Position numbers and translations under genes: made by a program | Origin: Carposina sasakii | Lineage: Eukaryota > Arthropoda > Insecta > Lepidoptera > Carposinidae | Assembly (NCBI GenBank): GCA_014607495.2 | Contig: CP053154.1 | Location: 10,292,001-10,356,000 of the forward strand | DNA length: 64,000 nucleotides | Direction of reading: 5' to 3' | Notes under the pieces: generated by a model | What the model saw: the letters and a program-made list of their open reading frames with translations, nothing else | The model's database searches: none | Told to the model about the DNA's origin: nothing | Shown here: positions 59,601 through 64,000 of the stretch, one piece after another | Numbering within the stretch: position 1 is the stretch's first letter | Layout of the letters: each line of letters opens with the position of its first letter

Positions 59601-60485
59601 TGTATATTTACCCATATTTAACGTGTGGAGGATTTTATTAGTTCACAAATGATAAAAAAACGTCCAGAAAAAAATATCCAGTATTTCGACGGTAATAGGC
59701 TAAGAAAGAACGGGTTTTATGTTATGAGTATATGCTATATGCCACAAACCCTCTTCGTGGTTCTCAGCCCGCCGCATCTGTGATCCGGAGAGCCCCGCTC
59801 GCGGGCTCATTATTATAAACTATGGTGGGAGGGCAATAGAAGTATGTAAAAGTTCATAAGGATGCGAATGTCTTAAGTAAAAACTGTTTAATAATTACAT
59901 TTTAATGGATTTGTATTCTCTAATCTAACAAATCTAATTCTAAAGAGAACATTTTATAATGTGGATTATAAATCCTTTCATTTGTTACAATTCCATATGA
60001 TTTATTAGCAAATTAATGTTATAATCAAATTATAGAACACAGCTGGTAAACTTATGACTTCAATTTATTTATTTAGTAAGTAGGACATAAGCTGCCATAT
60101 GGTTTGCTTGTTGCAGTACCTACCATCCACTATGAATTTACCTAAGAGAAAAGAACCCATATTGGTAATAATTTTCGATTAAACCTAACAAGATTTGCTC
60201 TGATCCCCTGTATTTGCGTATGGTACCTTAGCATAGTCGGTCAGCCTAGTACACAGGTATCGATAGTTCCGTAATAAGTCGGAATTTAGCATAAATTTCT
60301 AAACATTATAAAAATATGGCAGAAAATGTGGACCTTGAAAACAATATAATTACGTTACGCACCTTAGTTAGTTTAACACTCCCTACAGAGCTTGAAACTT
60401 CACTGGCAGATACTGCTATATTTGGTTCTGAAACATCCAATTGACCCCTTTCAGGAGGGGTTTCGATGTTTTTATTGTCGGACAT
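41617..60485 (-). CDS. lva: large coiled-coil golgin, Lava lamp-like, complete gene span
   Basis: Ten coding exons on the minus strand splice in phase to 2893 residues: 60363..60485, 55590..55734, 54588..54704, 54230..54387, 53145..53343, 51891..53060, 50245..50352, 43739..50162, 42204..42358, 41617..41699. Nearly all of it is heptad-patterned coiled coil rich in Glu, Lys, Gln, Asn and Leu, with no signal peptide or clear membrane helix. Near the C-terminus is a conserved-looking block (ALYMLHQRDVRCEEL, LLEERDTLQLRLSD). I match it to insect Lava lamp, a Golgi-associated golgin that binds dynein regulators and spectrin and acts in furrow membrane growth. Fly Lava lamp is about 2.8 thousand residues, close to this length. 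The name rests on memory of that family. Another long golgin or centrosomal coiled-coil protein is the alternative. The gene model itself is strong because every junction keeps phase. Confidence 0.75.
41735..41932 (+). mobile_element. tRNA-derived SINE (SINE-1), 5'-truncated copy
   Basis: TAGGTTCGATCCCAGTCACG (B box) and GGCCTGTACCACTGAATCAT, then TTGTCACTTAGCTATACCC. The A box is missing. It lies in the last golgin intron, immediately before a minisatellite grown from its tail. Confidence 0.7.
41893..42077. repeat. minisatellite, period about 50-60 bp
   Basis: GGAAAATGATGATGAATGAT with GAAAACCCCCGTTAATAA repeats about 3.3 times with small variations. It appears to have expanded from the 3' tail of the adjacent SINE. 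Confidence 0.75.
42204..42358 (-). CDS. lva: golgin coding exon 9
   Basis: GC-rich exon encoding LSELRSVRHSRDVTFRQESE, a Leu/Gln-rich helix and AQAHHTL. Acceptor CCGTGCAG; its first G completes the AAG split from the 6.4-kb exon. Donor GTAAGC at 42203. Reading through the donor gives only a short tail to a TGA at 42130. Confidence 0.8.
42400..43440. repeat. array of inverted ~60-bp modules in golgin intron
   Basis: A module with AATTTTCGCTATCGCATTGC and TAGGTAATA next to CCGG occurs forward at about 42490 and 43050, inverted at about 42578 and 43262, and in part forward at 43385. A family A copy is inserted between modules at 42685..43016. This looks like nested or repeatedly rearranged foldback elements. 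Confidence 0.55.
42685..43016 (+). repeat. interspersed repeat family A, best copy
   Basis: ACTAGTGGACGCCCGCGACT to CTTTATTGTATGTATAGATA, with TTTTCCCGGGATAAAAAGTA, ATCGAAATCGGTTCAGCAGT and GTACTATTGCGTTGATAAAG. It is the longest copy and serves as reference for the others. Confidence 0.75.
43739..50162 (-). CDS. lva: golgin coding exon 8 (6.4 kb)
   Basis: Encodes about residues 674-2814, an unbroken coiled coil of over 2100 residues. A break around residue 1860 has an acidic aromatic patch (DPFNSDEGWGFGENEE). Residues encoded at about 45526..45885 hold two similar 61-residue units (DLKMQLTQITQMHEELK and DLKIQLSQITEMNEELK). The C-terminal part carries ALYMLHQRDVRCEEL. Acceptor TTATTTGTAG. 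The donor GTAAGT at 43738 overlaps an in-frame TAA, so an unspliced transcript would end here. The phase match to the next exon favours splicing. Confidence 0.9.
50245..50352 (-). CDS. lva: golgin coding exon 7
   Basis: TESDVYKKLVEVENLAE and VLEAQKFDLVQ, coiled coil. Acceptor TTTTCATTTCAG, donor CAAG|GTAAGT. Split codons on both sides restore Leu and Glu. Confidence 0.9.
50620..50768 (-). pseudogene. LINE reverse transcriptase C-terminal fragment
   Basis: The minus strand encodes KRSVGRPPARWTNDLAKVAG, WMQAASDRSEWRLLGEAY and VQQWTSLG, a recognisable C-terminal stretch of non-LTR retrotransposon ORF2 proteins of insects. It is too short to function and is nested in the left arm of the foldback. 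Confidence 0.7.
51235..51343 (+). repeat. interspersed repeat family A, 5' fragment in foldback loop
   Basis: ACTAGTGGACGCCCGCGACT and CCGCGTGGACTACAGAAAAA to AAAAAGTAGCCTATAAAT. Truncated. Confidence 0.7.
51891..53060 (-). CDS. lva: golgin coding exon 6
   Basis: 390 residues of mostly coiled coil (KESLILLEDTRQQMTKMQ to LHLVDYDSGR). In the middle is a Ser/Pro/Lys-rich flexible linker (STTSSPSKKASPLPTRKGGR) that breaks the coil and may be a basic, phosphorylated region. Acceptor TTCTATTACAG, donor GTAAGT. Phases match both neighbours. Confidence 0.9.
53145..53343 (-). CDS. lva: golgin coding exon 5
   Basis: TLENTDITQMANVIKDKENS to MSDNLSKK, coiled coil. Acceptor TTTTTGCTAG, donor GTAAAT. Starts in phase 0 and ends with one base completing Glu. 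Confidence 0.88.
53429..54204. mobile_element. non-autonomous hAT-type element in golgin intron
   Basis: TAGGGTTGCCAGA at the left and TCTGGCAACCCTA at the right are perfect 13-bp inverted ends. Flanking 8-bp repeats ATTTTACA (53421..53428) and ATTCTACA (54205..54212) differ at one base, fitting a hAT target duplication. Subterminal GGCCGGACATT motifs occur near both ends. 776 bp, no transposase found. Confidence 0.75.
54230..54387 (-). CDS. lva: golgin coding exon 4
   Basis: PGISESLANTLKQKELLMER and FSRRESISDYKTELKK. A Ser/Arg-rich spot (SRRES) could be a kinase site. Acceptor TTTATTTCAG, donor GTAAGT, phase 0 end. Confidence 0.88.
54588..54704 (-). CDS. lva: golgin coding exon 3
   Basis: DDDVADTASEMASTISERTA to SVQEALN. 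Acidic and Ser/Thr-rich, not coiled coil. Acceptor TTGTTATTGCAG, donor GTAAGT, split codons on both sides. Confidence 0.87.
55005..55338 (-). repeat. interspersed repeat family A, reverse copy in intron
   Basis: ACATGTAATAAAAATGTAAT to GTAGTCCACGCGGACGGAGT and CATCCACTAGT. Near full length, in the intron between coding exons 2 and 3. Confidence 0.75.
55590..55734 (-). CDS. lva: golgin coding exon 2
   Basis: TNQRAPSSSSERQIKFERAQ and HRKATAELLGKPF. Acceptor CTTTTCTTTACAG; the donor GTAAAA is weaker than consensus. Phase 0 start, matching the end of coding exon 1. Confidence 0.87.
55907..56140. repeat. left subterminal repeats of the piggyBac element
   Basis: ACCCTCGTCGTGGGCTC (55907), its inverted relative GAGCCCACGGCGAGGGCTC (55949) and GGACCCACCGCGTGGG (56125). 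Related motifs lie near the right end: ACCCTCTTCGTGGTTCTC (59748) and GAGCCCCGCTCGCGGGCTC (59790). These are candidate transposase binding sites. Confidence 0.6.
56872..58703 (+). pseudogene. piggyBac-like (PGBD4-type) transposase, frameshifted
   Basis: Cut-and-paste transposase, DDE_Tnp_1_7 family. The longest intact piece (57415..58344, 309 codons) holds the catalytic core: Asp in AVDESMMLWRGR, Asp in SLYTDNFYTN and Asp in DHHDQMLAYY, the three expected acidic residues. An acidic N-terminal region begins at the ATG at 56872, after a splice-acceptor-like TTTTCCAG. Frame changes occur near 57040, near 57195, near 57390 and after about 58320, and more in the C-terminal Cys-rich segment, so no full protein can be made. 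Confidence 0.85.
58880..59429 (-). pseudogene. antisense gene fragment with BESS-like motif inside the piggyBac element
   Basis: On the minus strand a clean acceptor (TTCTGCTTTTCAG) opens an exon-like stretch: IVRRLQNAKFKLIDETQN, then, after a frame change, NRKNELPDTQPPEDFTYT. After another frame change it reads CNEYFGRIVALEMSKF with NKMKQILDVL and a stop. The last part has the spacing of the BESS motif found at the C-terminus of MADF-BESS nuclear proteins. No upstream MADF exon lies inside the element. I read it as a captured, decayed 3' part of a host or second-element gene. The family call is tentative. Confidence 0.45.
60363..60485 (-). CDS. lva: golgin first coding exon
   Basis: ATG at 60485..60483 opens MSDNKNIETPPERGQLDVSE and continues with a Ser/Val-rich stretch to VKLTK. 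It ends on a complete codon before donor GTGCGT, and coding exon 2 starts in phase 0. The leader is polar and not coiled coil. A longer N-terminus from an upstream exon cannot be excluded, but none was seen. Confidence 0.75.
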
Positions 60486-60900
60486 GATTCATAGTAGAAT
60501 GCACACATTGACGAAAATATATAGTTGGTGACTTTTTTGACAATTCCCTTTAACTGCCGAATATTCAAGCTAACTAAACAAAGTGTTGGTAACTGTTTAG
60601 TATCATTTAAGCCATTGATTAGTTATAAAATACAAAAAAGAAAATATTTAGCCACCACTCCTATCTTAAAATATGATCTGACATTTAGATTTTTTAATCC
60701 ACGTCAGCTATAGTAAAAACCCAGGGATTTGGTATCGTAAAAACCATAATTCGAGAGACTAAACTGACAAGTAAGTGACAGGTAAAGGGTTACCATAAAT
60801 AGAAAAAAATAAATAGCGACGTTATAGTCGATATCGATAATTACTTTAGACTCGACTGTACAATAAATATGCTATTAGAAATTGTGAAAATTATATTGTC
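60486..60900 (-). promoter_or_regulatory. probable promoter region of the golgin gene
   Basis: No TATA box in a clear position. A TATCGATA site lies at 60829..60836, about 345 bp before the ATG, and another (TATCGATAG) at 60258 just inside intron 1. This fits the DRE-type housekeeping promoter of insects, by motif only. Confidence 0.35.
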
Positions 60901-61143
60901 AATTATTACTGTATCAGTATATATTATGAATTTAGAAATAGTTTTCTATTAATGTAATTGGAAAATAAACACTGATTTATATAAAATCCGTATGTAAATA
61001 AAAATGTATTTTCTTTAACTTTTGTCATGGCATAAGATTTATCCTTAATTTTCCAGCAGAGTTTTCCCTAGCATGTATTATTATTCCAGCAGAGCCTTTA
61101 ATTTACTTCCCGAAAATTTCTGCTTCAATTTATCAGACACTTT

Positions 61144-61312
61144 ACATACATATAATCACGTCTTTACGAATATCCCTTACGGGGCAGGCAGAGCACCAAG
61201 GGCCGATAGAACCACACTTCTGACCAATTTTGAGGGTATAGTTGAGATGTGAAAGTTCAGTTAGTAGTGACAGGTGGTCAGCCCATCGCCTACAAAACAC
61301 CAAAACCTTCTT
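61144..61312 (+). mobile_element. SINE-like repeat (SINE-2), copy 2
   Basis: ACATACATATAATCACGTCT, CCCTTACGGGGCAGGCAGAG and CAGGTGGTCAGCCCATCGCC match 40674..40855. Confidence 0.65.
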
Positions 61313-61539
61313 GTACCTCTACTGACTTGTACAGTATGCCCGGGAAGAGAAGCAGCTGTAGTATTATACGTTTTTTTTTCACTCCCAGAGCAGCATAGAA
61401 GTAAGACACTTTCATAATTAAAAAATTATATTACGAATTACAGAAATACAAACAACCAGTTTTCTTGTAACAAAATAGACTAGCGGATGATATATAAAAA
61501 AAAACAAAAAATCCTAAACAATTATTCATTGTTTTTTAT

Positions 61540-61735
61540 TTCTTATCTATAATATGAACTGGGTTAGAAATATAATATACTGCACTCGTTATAGATAAAG
61601 AGATGCCGCTCGGATGCAGGTAGCTAGGGCGACGAGGTCGTTGATGACTAATGCAAAGAGGTTAAATGTACATCTTTGTAGAAATTGTGTAAGTAAGTAG
61701 TTTCTTATCTATAGTGCAGATTGGGTCATAAATAA
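61540..61735. repeat. short diverged direct repeat
   Basis: TTTCTTATCTATAATATGAA near 61548 and TTTCTTATCTATAGTGCAGA near 61700 begin similar stretches that both run on to a GGGT..AAATA segment. Unassigned. Confidence 0.4.
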
Positions 61736-62416
61736 TTTCATGTTAGGAATGTGACAATGCCGCATTGTGACAGTCCCTGCGAAATGCGACACATTACCGT
61801 TAACTACTAATAAAATACCTATATAAAAAAATTCAATAGCCAAAAAGTACGTTGTACAAGGTAGGCTAAGTACCTTGGCGTGTCCTTGTTAGGTGTAGAG
61901 CTGTCCCTCGACAAGACGATTTTGCATTTTTATCTTTTTATTTGGGTTTGGGTTATTTAAAATAAATTTTTTATACTTTTTAATATGTTTAACTTACCTT
62001 TAAATTTATACCCCACACATTTTTACAGGTACATTTGATTTTTCATTTCCAGTTTCACTCCTCATATATTTCTAATTGCTAAACCGGTTCTCATGAAACA
62101 TAGCTCATATACTCTCAACTAAGCCATCTTTAAAAGAAAACCCTCTTTTGTTGGGGGTTTTGAAATGATTGGAATTTGAATATCTTACTCGGTCTCAATG
62201 GAATTTATAGGCAGATATTCATAACAATAAATAATATCATAAATGGCACTGTTAATGAATTATTACATAATTTTGTGAACAAATAATTACGTAAAATATC
62301 GATGGTTACCAAATCTGTATTTTTAAAATATCGACACGAACATCACTAGCCTGACCATGGCAACACTTGTGCAAAATGAACTGTCAAACTAGTCTCTCGA
62401 ATTATGGTTTCGAAAA

Positions 62417-63726
62417 GCTAAATAATTTTTATTATATCGATGCCATACACGCAAAAATGTTCTGAGTGTAACTTTTGTTCCTTTCTTTCATTAGCTAGAT
62501 GATTTTAATTTAGTTTGATCAGCAATACAACTCATCATTAAAAAAAAGCTATTGAGTTGTTTTGTATCCCATAAATAAGAGGCTGTGTCCACACAAAAAC
62601 AACATTAGTTCGATCATCACAAAAAAGTTCTTTGAATCACGTCAGTACACTAAGTAGTCTATTTTTGAAACAGTGAGATATATACTGTATACTATAGTAT
62701 ATATCTCACTGGTTTGAAACTTTGATGTATGATGTATGGGATGTATTGTATGTTGTATGTATTTGCCTTGACATATTTCTTTTTTTAAGTAAAAAAAAGC
62801 TGCGTTTTTTTCGGTAATGGTATTTATTTAGGGATTCGGCGGGGAAAAGCTGGAAGGGTGCAGGTGTAATTTTCTTGTGAAAATCAAAAATTATTTGTAG
62901 ATGGCTTGCATGTGTCCGTAAAGTGATGTTTTCTGGTAGATAAGTTATATTTTGATTACTTGTGATGTGAATCTAGTGCATGGGCATGGTTTTATACGCA
63001 GGTAAGCCGAGTAAAACTTTAGCCGGATTACGATCTCTTCATGGGCGCATTGGGCGTAAGTTGTTTCTGCAATAATTGTTCATTTTGACTAACTTTACAC
63101 TTGTTCTTGAGGATTTTCCCGACGTTTCCATTCATCATCATTGTCGCGGCAAGCGCGAGATCTTAGGTGAGTGTGAACGAATGTATAGAATGCAATCGCC
63201 TTAAGACATTCTATCTAGTCTCTGGTGTATAGTCCAAACTCTATTACCGGAAATACATATTATTTCCGCTAGGAAATAAAGAAAGTAAGTTGATTGAAAA
63301 TGGCGGTATTTCATTTGCGAGCATCTCGGAAGCGTCCTCCAAGTGAATTATTCGTCGACCAGTTTATAAGTTGAGTATTAATGGTTTTCCACAGGACACA
63401 GTTGGCATTCATTTGTTTGTGTATATAATAATTGTTTTATAGGTGTATAAAGCAAGAATATCATAACACGTGCAAAGGAGTATGACTACCACTCCTAGCT
63501 TGGGAATTTTACCCGGATCCGGGGGGGAATAGGCCAAACTTAATTCACACGTATGTAAACATTATTAATTATGTTTGTGAGGAAGGTATTATTTCCCTAC
63601 TAGGTCTGCTGAAGATGAAGATGCTGACATCACCACGTGCAAGGTTGGACACGGGATCCAACAGAGATGCCTGTGACCTTGTGGAGAACTATATATACTC
63701 ATGCCATGTTACTTTACTTACTCCAG
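62417..63726. other. unassigned region before the right-hand exon
   Basis: AT-rich. Possible splice-like signals occur (acceptor ATACGCAG at 63001, donors GTAAGT at 63056 and GTGAGT near 63168), and a short ATG frame opens at 63300, but no exon could be confirmed. A perfect 16-bp-stem hairpin lies at 62671..62711. Confidence 0.4.
62671..62711. repeat. perfect hairpin, 16-bp stem
   Basis: CAGTGAGATATATACT pairs exactly with AGTATATATCTCACTG across a 9-base loop. Mostly A/T. Function unknown. Confidence 0.8.
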
Positions 63727-63843
63727 GTGGTGAAATACATTATACCAGAGCTGGTTGGCGTGGCCTCCGCCATCCAGCTACCATATCACAACCAGGGGCA
63801 ATCACAGATCAATACAGCTGCAAACTATATGTGGAGAATCCAG
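63727..63843 (+). CDS. internal exon of an unidentified gene
   Basis: Acceptor TTACTTACTCCAG and donor CAG|GTATGT bound 117 nt that are open in phase 0. They encode 39 residues beginning VVKYIIPELVGVASAIQLPY and ending TAANYMWRIQ. The protein character and good splice sites support a real exon of a gene continuing to the right. I do not recognise the family. Neighbouring exons could not be confirmed in the window. Confidence 0.6.
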
Positions 63844-64000
63844 GTATGTTATCCTAATTTATAATGCGAAGCAGATAAAGGATGTTATCACATCACAATA
63901 GTGACATCGTAATGGCAAGGTTAATAGAGTTAATATTATTGGAGAAGGCAATCGCGCTATGGCCTAATAATAATAAGCGCGTCACGACATGGAAAAGGAT
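63844..64000 (+). other. intron following the unidentified exon
   Basis: Starts with donor GTATGT, with no further exon before the window edge. Confidence 0.5.

Larger units (their letters stand above)
55890..59872 (+). mobile_element. piggyBac-family transposon in golgin intron 1
   Basis: 3983 bp between TTAA target sites at 55886..55889 and 59873..59876. The ends are inverted: CACATTCGCATCCTT at the left and GACATTCGCATCCTT read from the right, 14 of 15 matching. TTAA targeting with a DDE transposase inside identifies the piggyBac superfamily. Both ends also carry GC-rich subterminal motifs. The element is antisense to the golgin gene it sits in. It contains the broken transposase and an antisense gene fragment. 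Confidence 0.9.
60736..62416. mobile_element. inverted-repeat pair, possible 1.7-kb element
   Basis: AACCATAATTCGAGAGACTA at about 60742 returns inverted as TAGTCTCTCGAATTATGGTT at about 62391, and weak similarity continues inward (GGTTACCA, TATCGAT). Either these are the ends of one 1.7-kb non-autonomous element holding a SINE-2 insertion, or they are two opposed copies of a short repeat. There is no coding capacity. Confidence 0.45.

Noticed and set aside
63001..63062. Candidate small exon (acceptor ATACGCAG, donor GTAAGT)
   Set aside because: Only one phase is open, the protein is not convincing and it cannot be phased to the exon at 63727 without unknown intermediates.

Overview
The window looks like lepidopteran (moth or butterfly) chromosomal DNA. 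It has AT-rich intergenic DNA scattered with TACCTACC/TAGGTA simple repeats, many short foldback transposons, tRNA-derived SINEs, LINE 3' ends, and small exons with GT-AG introns. Nothing bacterial or viral was seen.

Two protein genes can be assembled exon by exon, and they converge. On the + strand, six coding exons between 19722 and 35218 encode a complete 304-residue cyclin D. It has an N-terminal LxCxE Rb-docking motif, both cyclin folds and the C-terminal TPTDVRDV phosphodegron. On the - strand, ten coding exons between 60485 and 41617 join without a frame break into a 2893-residue coiled-coil golgin, best matched to insect Lava lamp. One exon alone is 6.4 kb. The first coding exon (60363..60485) and the last (41617..41699) are short and were found from splice sites and phase. 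The two 3' ends face each other across about 37.9-39.2 kb. A single splice-bounded + strand exon at 63727..63843 belongs to a third gene, not identified, that runs out of the window.

Layout: 1-19 kb is gene-free, with MITEs, SINE and LINE fragments and tandem duplications. 19-38 kb is cyclin D, with large introns of 2.7, 7.7 and 3.8 kb and a long 3' UTR. 39-60.5 kb is the golgin gene, whose introns hold most of the inserted elements. These include a 1.46-kb nested foldback, a hAT-type element with target duplications, and a 3983-bp piggyBac-family element in intron 1 with TTAA target sites and matching inverted ends. The piggyBac-like transposase keeps its three catalytic aspartates but is broken by frameshifts. 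The element also carries, antisense, the decayed 3' part of a spliced gene with a BESS-like motif, which looks like a captured host fragment. 60.5-64 kb is the golgin upstream region, with an inverted-repeat pair, and the start of the third locus.

Cyclin D drives G1/S through CDK4/6 and Rb. Lava lamp-type golgins tether Golgi membranes to dynein and the cytoskeleton. I see no functional link between them beyond adjacency. The most unusual items are the piggyBac element with its antisense passenger, the cluster of TATCGATA-type sites inside a foldback in cyclin D intron 3, and the nested foldbacks in the golgin introns.
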